Assembly: GCF_963666665.1 (NCBI RefSeq)
Contig: NZ_OY762999.1
Location: forward strand, 3,251,001 to 3,315,000
Reading direction: 5' to 3'
DNA: 64,000 nt
Source of the DNA: Maridesulfovibrio sp.
GTDB lineage: Bacteria; Desulfobacterota; Desulfovibrionia; Desulfovibrionales; Desulfovibrionaceae
The notes below the pieces were generated by a model, which saw only the letters and a list, made by a program, of their open reading frames with translations, ran no database searches and was not told the DNA's origin. The position numbers were made by a program, and so were the translations under genes. Numbering within the stretch: the first letter of the stretch is position 1; each line of letters starts with the position of its first letter. Shown piece after piece: positions 24,357 through 33,659 of this stretch.

Positions 24357-26473
24357 TCGGAACTCCGAAAACAAGAAAACGTTTTACAATAGTCCACGAA
24401 CTTCCGAAGCGGATCAGGCTGAAGTCACTGGTTCTGCTTGCACCTGATCTGGACCACAATTACCTGCAGGCCAGCGTGGAATCACTAAGCGGAGTTGAAT
24501 CGGTCAGGATCAACGGTCCTGCCTTTTCCATTGCTGTTGAGTACGATGGCACACCAGAAGCCCGTTCAGCTATAATTGAAACACTGGACCATATTCCGCA
24601 GGAAGCTTTCCTTAAGGACAATGAGCAGGAGCATAATGTAGACCTGATTGATGTTGGCGCACGGACCGCAGCCGCAGCGGCAACACCTTTCCTGCCCCTG
24701 CCAGTGCAGGCGGCAACAAGCTGGATGCTGGGAATTCCCGGCATTATGAAAGGACTGGAAACACTTTTTACCCGCGGGGTCAAAATTGAAGTGCTGGACG
24801 GTACCGTTAAAGCTCTCTCACTGCTGCGGGGAGACTACTTCACCTCCAACTCAGTGGGGGCTCTGCTCAGCCTTGGTGAATACTTGGAAGATCAGTCCGA
24901 ACAAAAATCCACTGACCTGCTTAAGACCCTGCTTAAACCGCAGGTCGAAAAAATATGGCTCGAAAAAGACGGACGCGAACTTGAAATAGACTTCAACGAT
25001 CTGCAAATTGGTGACATTGTGGTCTGCGGTCCCGGTGAACTCATTCCCATTGAAGGCACAATCGTCGAGGGCGACGGTTCAGTAAACCAGAGTTCCATTA
25101 CCGGGGAATCCGTACCCGTCCATCTGCAACCCGGAGACGCAACTCTTTCCGGCGCGGTTGTTGAAGAAGGCACCCTCAAGATCAGGGCGGATAAGGTCGG
25201 CGCAGAAACAGGCATGGCACGCATCAACCGCTATCTGGAAAGTTCCCTGCGTTCGCAATCAAAGAACCAGATTCAATCCGCAGAACTGGCTGACAAACTG
25301 GTTCCCCTGACCTTCGGGACCGGACTGGGTGTTTATGCCATCACCGGGGACTTAGCCCGCGCAGCATCGGTGCTGACCGTTGACTACTCCTGCGCCATCA
25401 AACTTTCCACTCCTGTTGCCACCCGAACTTCCATGTATACCGCCAGTAAAGCCGGTGTACTGCTCAAGGGCGGACAAGCCCTAGACAATCTGGCCGCAGT
25501 GGACACAATCGTCTTTGATAAGACCGGAACCCTGACCAAAGGGGAGCTGAAAGTTACCGACATCGTGCCCATGCCTCTATATGAAGAAGAGGAGCTGCTT
25601 TCCATTGCCGCCGGAGCGGAAGAGCATTACGCCCATCCGGTAGCAAGGGCGGTGGTCAATGAAGCCAAAGAGCAGGGGATTAAGCTCCCTGAAGTAAGCG
25701 GGGTCGACTTTATCGTAGCCCACGGTGTTTCCGCCTATGTTGAAGGCAAACGGGTCCTTGTTGGCAGCCAGCACTTTGTTGAAGAAGATGAGCACATCGA
25801 TTGTTCCTATATGGAAAAGAAAGCCCGTCAGCTTCGCAATGCAGGTAAAAACCTGCTTTTCGTAGCCATGGATGAAGAGCTTATCGGTGTCATTGCCATG
25901 CGCGATGAACTGCGCCCCGAAGCACTTGAAGCACTCGAAGCTTTCAAGACTGCAGGGATCAAACGCATTGAAATACTTACCGGCGACCACCGCTCAACAG
26001 CTCTGGCCCTCGCAGCCCAGTTGCCTCAGGTAGATGCTGTCCACTGGGAACTCAAGCCTGAAGACAAGGCCGACATCGTCAAGGAACTCAAGGAAGGCGG
26101 TGCCAAGGTCGCATTCGCCGGAGACGGGGTCAACGATACCCCGGCCCTTGTCTGCGCCGATGTAGGCATCTGCATGCCTTCCGGGGCCGACCTTGCCCGT
26201 GAATCAGCGCAAGTCGTCATGCTCAATGAAGACATGCTTACCCTTGTGGAAGCACATCGCATTGCCCTGACCAACCGCGAAACCCTGAGCAACTGCCTCT
26301 GGTCTGCGGTCGGCATCAACTCCGCCACTCTGCTGCTGGCCGGTATGGGAAAAATATCCACTCTTGCTGCGGCCATGACCCACAACTTAAGTACTGTGGG
26401 CATACTTGGATACGCCGCCATGAAGACTTCGTCTGCGAACAAACCGCAAGAGTACGCAAAGGAGATCCGATAA
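24353..26473 (+). CDS. P1B-type ATPase with non-canonical YSC motif (FezB-like)
   Basis: A 706-residue P-type ATPase. The N-terminal HMA-like domain has HELPKRIRLKSL and no CxxC. The A-domain motif TGES is intact (SSITGESVPVH). TM4 reads VDYSCAIKLSTPVA, with Tyr345-Ser346-Cys347 in place of CPC. The phosphorylation site is Asp389 in DKTGTLTK, the His-Pro phrase is EEHYAHPVA, the hinge GDGVNDTPAL, and the last helices carry MTHNLSTVG. Divergent TM4 motifs with HMA-like N-termini mark the ferrosome/CtpC-like P1B groups; iron is the likely cargo from context. It starts within the previous stop codon and its own stop overlaps the next gene. Confidence 0.85.
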   Translation: MIGTPKTRKRFTIVHELPKRIRLKSLVLLAPDLDHNYLQASVESLSGVESVRINGPAFSIAVEYDGTPEARSAIIETLDHIPQEAFLKDNEQEHNVDLIDVGARTAAAAATPFLPLPVQAATSWMLGIPGIMKGLETLFTRGVKIEVLDGTVKALSLLRGDYFTSNSVGALLSLGEYLEDQSEQKSTDLLKTLLKPQVEKIWLEKDGRELEIDFNDLQIGDIVVCGPGELIPIEGTIVEGDGSVNQSSITGESVPVHLQPGDATLSGAVVEEGTLKIRADKVGAETGMARINRYLESSLRSQSKNQIQSAELADKLVPLTFGTGLGVYAITGDLARAASVLTVDYSCAIKLSTPVATRTSMYTASKAGVLLKGGQALDNLAAVDTIVFDKTGTLTKGELKVTDIVPMPLYEEEELLSIAAGAEEHYAHPVARAVVNEAKEQGIKLPEVSGVDFIVAHGVSAYVEGKRVLVGSQHFVEEDEHIDCSYMEKKARQLRNAGKNLLFVAMDEELIGVIAMRDELRPEALEALEAFKTAGIKRIEILTGDHRSTALALAAQLPQVDAVHWELKPEDKADIVKELKEGGAKVAFAGDGVNDTPALVCADVGICMPSGADLARESAQVVMLNEDMLTLVEAHRIALTNRETLSNCLWSAVGINSATLLLAGMGKISTLAAAMTHNLSTVGILGYAAMKTSSANKPQEYAKEIR

Positions 26474-27186
26474 TGTCTCAGACATTAAGAAGCGCACCGG
26501 TTGAAACAAACCTTATGCTCAAGGCCGTGACCAGCGAAAGCCTGAAGAACCGCCTTGAACGCATGGGGCTGCATATAGGTTCGGAACTGCAGATTATGTC
26601 CGAAGATTCGGTCCAACACCCGGTAAGGATCAAGGGTCCGCATGGAGAAGTGCTCCTTGCCGCGGGAATGGCCTCCAAGGTCATTGTGCACCACGATGAC
26701 GGACACAAGACTCCTGTCTTTGAAATGAATCCCGGTGAACACGGGCACATTGAAGGACTGACCGCCGGATCGCAGCTGGAAAGAAGCCTCAAAATTCTTG
26801 GGATATCCGAGGGAGATGACATCAAGCTGGTCCGCTGCCTACCTCCCATGACCTACAGGACGGTAGTAAACGGTAAGCAAACTTCACTCACAGAGGGCAT
26901 GGCTGCCAAAGTCTGGGGGGAATGCGACGGGGTAGCCTGCCAGCTGGCAACCTGCGGCAAAGGACGCCCTTTTACGGTAAAAAAGATACTGGGCGGACCG
27001 AGAGCGACAAAATCAATCTCAACCACCGGTATCACTCCGGGTTCAACTGTAACTATTGAAACAGTTGAACCTGCCCGGGCCATCGGAATGACCCCCGGTG
27101 CCCGCATAATCATCATGACCAAGGAAGGCTTACGCCTGCACTTAAGGCCGGATCAGGCCGAAACCATACTGGTTACTGAAATATAG
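26473..27186 (+). CDS. Protein with three FeoA-like segments
   Basis: A 237-residue soluble protein. Three successive segments follow the FeoA pattern of an L-x2-(M/L)G turn, GSxxxI strand and closing VxxG/A strand: about 20-75 (RLERMGLHIGSELQIM), 88-150 (SLKILGISEGDDIKLV, ending GMAAKVW) and 165-235 (STTGITPGSTVTIETV). Single FeoA domains occur in FeoA and in DtxR-type regulators; three in tandem is unusual. The second has a short CDGVACQLATCGKG insertion with three Cys. It starts in the TAATG junction with the second ATPase, so the two are translationally coupled. A role in iron handling by that ATPase is inferred. Confidence 0.75.
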   Translation: MSQTLRSAPVETNLMLKAVTSESLKNRLERMGLHIGSELQIMSEDSVQHPVRIKGPHGEVLLAAGMASKVIVHHDDGHKTPVFEMNPGEHGHIEGLTAGSQLERSLKILGISEGDDIKLVRCLPPMTYRTVVNGKQTSLTEGMAAKVWGECDGVACQLATCGKGRPFTVKKILGGPRATKSISTTGITPGSTVTIETVEPARAIGMTPGARIIIMTKEGLRLHLRPDQAETILVTEI

Positions 27187-27190
27187 AATA

Positions 27191-27225
27191 AAAAGGGGGT
27201 AGTTTTTAACTACCCCCTTTTTATT
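27191..27225. terminator. Bidirectional terminator ending the iron cluster
   Basis: AAAAGGGGGTAGTT pairs with AACTACCCCCTTTT and has T-runs on both strands. It also serves the converging rlmN gene. Confidence 0.92.
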
Positions 27226-28276
27226 ATTTCATCTGATCAGCTTTCAGCTGCCCGCAAGCCGCTTTGATATCCTGTCCCATGGACCTGCGGATAGTTGCGG
27301 TTATCTTCTTATCCCAGAGATATTTTTCAAAGGCCAGAACCTTCTCTCTTGTGGGAGCCTTGTAGAGCGGCTCGTCGCCGGGGTTGTAGGCGATAAGGTT
27401 AACCTTGCAACGGCGGTGTCCGAGCAGTTTTACCAACTGTTTGGCGTGCTCAATGGAATCGTTGACTCCGCCCAGCAGGAGATATTCGTAAGTGACCTTC
27501 TCCCTCGGCTTGAGCGGAAAACGGTCCATGGCTGCCAGCAGGTCTTCAATATGAGTCTTGGCGGCTTTGGGCATAATCTTTTCTCGCAGTTCCTGTGTGG
27601 GGGCATGCAGGGAAATTGCAGGAAGAGTCAGCCCGGTCTTGCCCAGCTCTTCCAGCTGCTTGACGAAACCAACGGAAGAAACTGTTATGCGCCGGGGCAC
27701 AAAGGAAAGTCCGTCAGGGTTGTTCAAGTTGCGCAGGGTTCGAATCAGATTATCGAGGTTGAGCAGCGGTTCACCCATACCCATGAAAACAAGATTCTTG
27801 AGCGGATCAAGATTGTTTTCGCGCAGGTATTTACGTCCCGCAAGGACCTGACCGAGCATCTCGGACATGGACATGTTACGCTCAAAACCCATTAACCCGG
27901 TATTGCAGAATGTGCAGGCCATGGCGCAGCCGACCTGAGTGGACAGGCACTGGGTGTAACGACCTTCCATGGGAATAAGTACTGTCTCCACCAGTGCGCC
28001 GTCGTTAAGGCGAAGGAGCAGCTTGATGGTCCCGTCCTTACTGGTCTGAACCACATCCACCTGCGGATGATTAATAACCGCCCTGGACTTCAATTCATCA
28101 CGCAGATTCTTGGCAATGTTGGTCATGGAATCGAAATCTTCGACGCCTTTCTGCCAAAGCCACTGCCAGATCTGGTCGGTACGGAAACGGGGAGCCTTAA
28201 GCTCCTGCGAAACAAAGCTTTCAAGCTCGCTGTATTCCAAATCAAGTATATCTATCATTTTGTTATTATCTGACAT
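27224..28276 (-). CDS. rlmN: 23S rRNA (adenine-2503) methyltransferase
   Basis: A 350-residue radical-SAM enzyme that methylates C2 of A2503 in 23S rRNA, and A37 of some tRNAs. The iron-sulfur motif CAMACTFC (CxxxCxxC) is clear, followed by the family phrase MGMGEPLLN and the resolving Cys near the C-terminus (IKAACGQLKA). The ATG overlaps the stop codon of the upstream glycosyltransferase gene (TAATG), so it is translated with it. Confidence 0.96.
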   Translation of the reverse strand: MSDNNKMIDILDLEYSELESFVSQELKAPRFRTDQIWQWLWQKGVEDFDSMTNIAKNLRDELKSRAVINHPQVDVVQTSKDGTIKLLLRLNDGALVETVLIPMEGRYTQCLSTQVGCAMACTFCNTGLMGFERNMSMSEMLGQVLAGRKYLRENNLDPLKNLVFMGMGEPLLNLDNLIRTLRNLNNPDGLSFVPRRITVSSVGFVKQLEELGKTGLTLPAISLHAPTQELREKIMPKAAKTHIEDLLAAMDRFPLKPREKVTYEYLLLGGVNDSIEHAKQLVKLLGHRRCKVNLIAYNPGDEPLYKAPTREKVLAFEKYLWDKKITATIRRSMGQDIKAACGQLKADQMK

Positions 28277-30210
28277 TATTTCATTTTACCCGGATTAAAA
28301 CGGACAATAAAAATCTTTTCTTTAAGCCATTTAATTGTCAGTAACTCCCTCTCCTCAATTTCAATAAGACTTTTAATCATGGGGGGAAGGGAATCCATGA
28401 AAGGTTTTATTGTATAGTAATCCACAGAAGAAAGCAGCAACACTGCATTTTTGAATTTCTTGTTCTTCAGGTATTGGTAGACCGGATATTTTTCTGCATC
28501 CGGGTGTTCTTTTTTAAACAACTCTGCCGCAATCTGTGGGGTCGCCAGAACCTGAAGCAGATCACCGGCACGCGCCCCGGAACCGAGCGAGTACATGCAG
28601 TTTCCATCCTTATCAAGCTTTTTAAGGTAGTAGGCCACATCGGGAAAAGTCTTAATAAAGAACGGACGGTGGATAACCAGAGTATCACTATTGGAAAACT
28701 CGGCGATCCTATCAGTAACCGCCTGAGCCAGAATAGGTATAGGCCTATTTACAGTTAAGGAGGCATAAGACGGCAATGCTTTGTAATAAAAAGGCATTAC
28801 CACCGTGATTGCCAGTGATCCGACTACAATATGCACTGCCGGCCGCTGGGATTGCTTAATGCTCACAATAAGCATGACCAAAAAGAAACCGCCCAGAGCA
28901 ATAAAGAAAGGAAGCATCAAATCCATATACTGGCCCACAGGAACACGGTCCGCAAGGTTCACCGAAACACTCATGGATTTGAACGAGCGGTAACCGAGCA
29001 TGGCAGCCATGGACAGAATCCAGACAAAACCCATCTCAAAAAGGGTTCGATACGCTTTATCCCTCTTGGCATTGACCAGCCAGTCACACACCAGAATGGA
29101 CAACAACGGCAGTATAGGCAGCATGTAGCGGTTGGACTTGAGCTTGAAAAGCAGGGTAAAAATTATCAGGTAGACCAGAAACAAACAAGCCATGAAGACA
29201 TACTTTTCATTAAACTTCTCCCTGATACTGCGCCAGATTCCGTAAACGGTCCCAAACACATAACCGCCCCACGGGAAAAAAATAACGGTCAAGGTATCGA
29301 AGTAAGGATCAAGATGGCTTAACTTATCCGTAACCTTGGAACTTGTGGAGGCCGTATTATGAAAAAACTGCCCGACCAGCCCCTGAGTGTAGTCAAAACC
29401 GGAACTAAGCCATGCAACGTAAAGCCAGAGGAAGAATGGAACGCACCCGGCAGTAAACCAGAGTAACAGGATATTACGGTCAGCCCATTTAGCAGCGACC
29501 AGACCTTTGATGTTCATGGCGGACACAAATGATGAGGACTCGCCGGACTCATTCTTCATGTTTACATTGTGACGAATCCCCACTGCCAGAGCATAACCGG
29601 CCAATGGCAGGAATGCGAAAGGACCTTTGGCCAGCACCCCCAAAGCGGTCAATACAGCACCGCCAACTGCAACCTTGGCACTTTTGTCTCCAAGGTAACG
29701 TTGTAAATAAAAATAAGTGGCCCAAGTCACGCAGCAAGCGAAAACCACGTCAACCTTCATCATCACAGCCATGAATTTGAAAAGAACCGAACTTTGCAGG
29801 ATCATCCCGGCCAGCAGCCCTGTTGCCGGACCGAACAGCTTACGCCCGGTCATAGATGTTCCCAGCACCATGAGCACTGAGCAAATAACCGTAGGCAAAC
29901 GTAGTAAGGACAAAATATTACCGCTGAAACCGTCAAGTGAAGCCAGCCACGCAAAAGGATACATTACCCAGTAAGTCAGCGGCGGCTTCTCCATTCTCGG
30001 CATGCCGTCGAACATGGGAGCCAGCAGGTTGCCGCTGTGGATCATTTCATACACAGCACGGGCATATTTCGGTTCGTCAATATCGTAAAAATAATTCAGC
30101 CAAGTTCCGTAAAAAGAAACCACGGCAGAAAAAAGAAGCAGCATGCCCAGCAGCAACGCCCAGTTTTTCCGACAAAATCCATTAAGACCTGACTCAGGTG
30201 TATTATCCAT
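28276..30210 (-). CDS. ArnT/PMT-family (GT39-like) glycosyltransferase
   Basis: A 644-residue polytopic membrane enzyme with ten or more hydrophobic segments. The first periplasmic loop has the acidic catalytic signature DIDEPKYARAVYEM, followed by GMPRMEKPPLTYW, both typical of GT39/ArnT enzymes that move sugars from polyprenyl phosphate to lipid A or proteins. The C-terminal ~170 residues are periplasmic. Substrate unknown; lipid A aminoarabinose is only one option. Divergent from the POTRA/TPR gene. Confidence 0.85.
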   Translation of the reverse strand: MDNTPESGLNGFCRKNWALLLGMLLLFSAVVSFYGTWLNYFYDIDEPKYARAVYEMIHSGNLLAPMFDGMPRMEKPPLTYWVMYPFAWLASLDGFSGNILSLLRLPTVICSVLMVLGTSMTGRKLFGPATGLLAGMILQSSVLFKFMAVMMKVDVVFACCVTWATYFYLQRYLGDKSAKVAVGGAVLTALGVLAKGPFAFLPLAGYALAVGIRHNVNMKNESGESSSFVSAMNIKGLVAAKWADRNILLLWFTAGCVPFFLWLYVAWLSSGFDYTQGLVGQFFHNTASTSSKVTDKLSHLDPYFDTLTVIFFPWGGYVFGTVYGIWRSIREKFNEKYVFMACLFLVYLIIFTLLFKLKSNRYMLPILPLLSILVCDWLVNAKRDKAYRTLFEMGFVWILSMAAMLGYRSFKSMSVSVNLADRVPVGQYMDLMLPFFIALGGFFLVMLIVSIKQSQRPAVHIVVGSLAITVVMPFYYKALPSYASLTVNRPIPILAQAVTDRIAEFSNSDTLVIHRPFFIKTFPDVAYYLKKLDKDGNCMYSLGSGARAGDLLQVLATPQIAAELFKKEHPDAEKYPVYQYLKNKKFKNAVLLLSSVDYYTIKPFMDSLPPMIKSLIEIEERELLTIKWLKEKIFIVRFNPGKMK

Positions 30211-30377
30211 TTGCTGATCCCGATTCCAAACTATATTTTAAAAAAAATTCATGTTCACTATGTCGGCTACCTGTACCAGAGTTCTCCCTCCAAGTCGAAG
30301 CATGCGGGGCTGGATTAAATGGCCGTGATAGGTTACTTATTAAGCCATATCTTACTTATATTTACCAAGAGGCTGAG

Positions 30378-33059
30378 ATGCGTTTTCCAATTTCCGTAAA
30401 ACTTCTTTTTTTAGCTTTTCTTATTTCCCTGCTGCCCGCAGCAGCCGAAGCCTCGTCCACGCACATCTCCATCGGAGATTTCCTTACTCCTTCAGGGCAA
30501 CCTTCTCAGGAATTCAAAGCCACTATCCAACAGCAGTTAACAGCGGCAGGATTTAGTTGTGCAAACTGCACAGAACAGCAGCCTGAGTCAAGGTACACCC
30601 TTTCAGGCTTGATGATAAGAGATGAGAACGGAACATCTTTCTCCGCTTTACTTACCGATAACTTTCACCTTGAACCCGAAGTTTTCATTAAAGGGAAACA
30701 GATCGGCGGCAGCAGTTCGGAACCTGCAGCCAACAGACTTGCTGATTCAGCTGCACATTTAATTTCAAACCAGTCTGTTGCCTCAATCGACGTCAGTGGA
30801 GACTCCCGGCTTACTCCAAACGCAGTAATGGCTCTGGCACAAATCCTGCCCGGAGAGGATGCCACTCCGCAAAAAATTATCGCCGCCCGGATCATCCTCG
30901 AGAACTGCGGTCTATTTGAAAAAGTCCGCATATACCTGACCCCCGGACCGGACGGACGAAAGGTAAAAATTTCTGTTCAGGAAAAGGATTCAATCATCCC
31001 TGCCAGCATGCCCGGTCCCGGTAAAGCAGTACTGGATAATATCCTCGGCCCTGCCGATTTAGACCTGCCCGAATTTCCGGCTATTTCAGAAGACCAATTT
31101 CCCGGACTATGTAATGCGACTTGCAGTGGATATCTGGCTTACCGTGCCGAAGATATCCTGACCCGTTTACGTAACAACGAACACCAGCTAAATCTGGAAG
31201 ATGTGGAAGAGTTGGTAGTTGTGGCCGCAGCAATAAGGAACAACATTTCAAAACATGACGTCCTATGCCGCGATATGTGTATTATCCTGCTGAAACTCTG
31301 CTCCATGCTGGATTCCCAGACAATCCGTGCTATCTCCGAAGGATTGCAGCAAAATGTTGCCCAGAATGAGAACGGCCCGCACACACTTGAAAATAATCTG
31401 GAACGCATTGAATTTTTGACCCAGGCATATGAAACAACACTTGAAACCCAACTGATACTTTCTTCCCGTATTTTCCATGACCGCATTCATTCCCCGGTAG
31501 TCCCGTGGATTTTATACTCACTTGGGGAGCAGGCTCTGAAAGCAGAAGACATTACCCGCGCAGCTCCTCTGCTAAGCGGTGCCATTGCAATTTCATCACT
31601 CCCGGTTGCCCCTGAAATGCTGCTGACAGCAGCCAAAGCGCAGTACAGCAACCTTGACCTTGAAGCCGGTGGAGCAGCAGCCACACAGCTCAAACCGCTA
31701 TTGGCCAACCCGGACCTCGACGAGGAGCTACGCCGCCAGATCAGTTCCCTGCCCCGCAGGGCAAATCTTTGTGAAACAGCACTCTCCATATCAGATCAGG
31801 ACACATTTGAGCTGCAACTTAAAAAAGGAAACGCACTCATCCTGCTGGACAGGCCAGACCTCGCGGAACCTCTTTTCCACATGCTTAACGGTATGAAACC
31901 TGATGATGCCCGACCTTTTACCGGACTTGCCCGCCTTGCCTTCCAACGGACAGGCAGCCTGCTCTCGGTAAGGCCTTATCTTGAACGGGCAGAACGCATG
32001 AACAATAAAGACCGTTATTTCTATGAACTTGCACTGGCCTACAAGATGGAACGCATCACAGCTGAAGCCCTGCCGACCATCCGGATTGAAGGCCGCAGTT
32101 CTGAAGAAGCATCAGCCACAAGATTTATCCTGCCGAAAACTCTGGAGTATGCTGCCGGTTATGAAAGATTCAACATGCCGCAGGCAAGACTGATCAAAGC
32201 CGGAGTCAACGTGCTCGGAGAATGGCTGGCCTACCCTGCTATGAGCGATACAGAAGCCTTTGAAAACATGTTCCAACAGACCATGCTGCTTGATGCTGAA
32301 ATGGGAAAGCAACCTGAAATCATTTCAGCGGGCCTTTACTTTTCCACAGACTCAAGCAACAGGGCTGAAGCCAGAGAGCTTATTTCGCGCCCCATGTCCG
32401 TCAAGGCAGGCTTAAAGCCGAGATTCCTGCAGCTGAATCTGTTGATCCGTGAAATGGCACTCGCTCCCTCCGAACCACTTTCCAAAGCTCTGGAACAGGC
32501 TGCAAGATCCAGTTTTTCAGATACCCCAAGCAGAGAAGAGGCTGTGTCCCTGAAAGCTGACGGCCTTGCTATTGTCGGATTGTATAAAAACTCCACCGCC
32601 ACTCTGAAACGGGCGGCATCACTGTATGCACTTGCTGTGGATTTGAATGAAGGAGACCAAGGAAGATTGCTCAACAACCTTGCACGAATTAATCTGGCCT
32701 TGGGCATGCGTGAAGAAGCTGACGATCTCTATGATGAAGCTCTGGACAGCAATCCTGAAGAAGGAAGAATTGCTGAGTTAGGTAAAATAATCTCGTCAAT
32801 GGCCGGAGAAGAAAGGAAAAATGCTCTTCAGGAATTTGCCGCAGCTAAAATTTCACCACGGCTTAAAGACGCCGCTCTCAAATTAAGCGGCATAACAAAC
32901 AGCACAACCGTACCGGAAAAAACTTCTTTTATAGAAATGGAAGGAGTCTATCTTAACGAAGAGAAAAAAATTACTACCGGATATAACAACTATTCCGGTC
33001 TATCCATAGATTTCAAATACAATAGCAATATATGGCTTTTGCCGACCTTGCGTCCCTAA
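30378..33059 (+). CDS. Exported POTRA-like and TPR-repeat protein
   Basis: An 893-residue protein. The start is placed at the ATG before the signal peptide (MRFPISVKLLFLAFLISLL, cleaved after AEA) because GAGG lies just upstream; the frame stays open 60 codons further up. Residues about 130-195 look like a POTRA domain (SIDVSGDSRLTPNAVM ... VKISVQEKD), and most of the rest is helical and repeat-rich with TPR-like pairs (e.g. LLNNLARINLALGMREEADD). POTRA domains usually pair with outer-membrane barrels, but no barrel is present here. A periplasmic scaffold role is inferred; no family is recognised. Confidence 0.7.
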   Translation: MRFPISVKLLFLAFLISLLPAAAEASSTHISIGDFLTPSGQPSQEFKATIQQQLTAAGFSCANCTEQQPESRYTLSGLMIRDENGTSFSALLTDNFHLEPEVFIKGKQIGGSSSEPAANRLADSAAHLISNQSVASIDVSGDSRLTPNAVMALAQILPGEDATPQKIIAARIILENCGLFEKVRIYLTPGPDGRKVKISVQEKDSIIPASMPGPGKAVLDNILGPADLDLPEFPAISEDQFPGLCNATCSGYLAYRAEDILTRLRNNEHQLNLEDVEELVVVAAAIRNNISKHDVLCRDMCIILLKLCSMLDSQTIRAISEGLQQNVAQNENGPHTLENNLERIEFLTQAYETTLETQLILSSRIFHDRIHSPVVPWILYSLGEQALKAEDITRAAPLLSGAIAISSLPVAPEMLLTAAKAQYSNLDLEAGGAAATQLKPLLANPDLDEELRRQISSLPRRANLCETALSISDQDTFELQLKKGNALILLDRPDLAEPLFHMLNGMKPDDARPFTGLARLAFQRTGSLLSVRPYLERAERMNNKDRYFYELALAYKMERITAEALPTIRIEGRSSEEASATRFILPKTLEYAAGYERFNMPQARLIKAGVNVLGEWLAYPAMSDTEAFENMFQQTMLLDAEMGKQPEIISAGLYFSTDSSNRAEARELISRPMSVKAGLKPRFLQLNLLIREMALAPSEPLSKALEQAARSSFSDTPSREEAVSLKADGLAIVGLYKNSTATLKRAASLYALAVDLNEGDQGRLLNNLARINLALGMREEADDLYDEALDSNPEEGRIAELGKIISSMAGEERKNALQEFAAAKISPRLKDAALKLSGITNSTTVPEKTSFIEMEGVYLNEEKKITTGYNNYSGLSIDFKYNSNIWLLPTLRP

Positions 33060-33072
33060 CGGCAATACAGCC

Positions 33073-33315
33073 CTAATCAACCGACTCAATTGTAAAATCC
33101 AACTCTTCAGCCATAAGGCGCAACGGCTCAACACCGCCAGTAATACGCATGATTTCAACAAGGGTCTCAGCGCCCAGTTTGGCTTTTTTATCTTCCGGAT
33201 TAACTTCGCGAGCCAAAGTTTTGGGAGTCTTTCCCAGCCGTTCTGCCAATTCTTCCAATGGCACCGGACCATTCATAACCAAATCTTGAATTGCTTTTTC
33301 TACTTTTTTCGACAT
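33073..33315 (-). CDS. CII-like small DNA-binding regulator
   Basis: An 80-residue protein resembling the phage CII-like regulatory family: a helix-turn-helix (PLEELAERLGKTPKTLAREV) followed by LGAETLVEIMRITGGVEPLRLMAEELDF. Families of this type occur in prophages and as domesticated regulators. No phage gene is next to it. It converges on the POTRA gene with a 13-base gap. A role cannot be assigned. Confidence 0.6.
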   Translation of the reverse strand: MSKKVEKAIQDLVMNGPVPLEELAERLGKTPKTLAREVNPEDKKAKLGAETLVEIMRITGGVEPLRLMAEELDFTIESVD

Positions 33316-33659
33316 TATTTTCTGCCTTATAATTATCAGTTAACTAACCTTTAGGAGCTCTAATAAACTAAAACTCAACTCCGTTCAACATTCCATCTGC
33401 GGCTTCACTGAGCCCCATTGATTCAGCCCATCACATGAACACTCCGCTGACAAAAAGCGATTGTCACTGTATTGTAACAATCATATTTAGCAAACTAAAC
33501 CCACCATGAACAATCTTCTACAAATATTTCAGAGATATAGATAAGTAATACACTTTTGTAACAAAACTTGACCTAACCATATTAACATGCTTGTTACTCC
33601 CCTGTGACAATCAGCGAAGTAACATTTCTATTCTGGACGACCCTCAGGGAGGAATATTT
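33316..33659. promoter_or_regulatory. 344-base gap with Pho-box-like direct repeats
   Basis: No gene seen. At 33579-33611 three 11-base units line up (ATATTAACATG, CTTGTTACTCC, CCTGTGACAAT) sharing T and AC at fixed places; the last two match at six of eight leading positions. Pho boxes are 11-base direct repeats of CTGTxAx type, and a phosphate gene block follows. Confidence 0.4.

Noticed and set aside
18816..27186. Magnetosome gene cluster
   Set aside because: LG-rich small membrane proteins suggested it, but no MamA, MamB/M (cation-diffusion), MamE or MamK-like gene is present. P-type ATPases and FeoA-like domains fit ferrosomes better.
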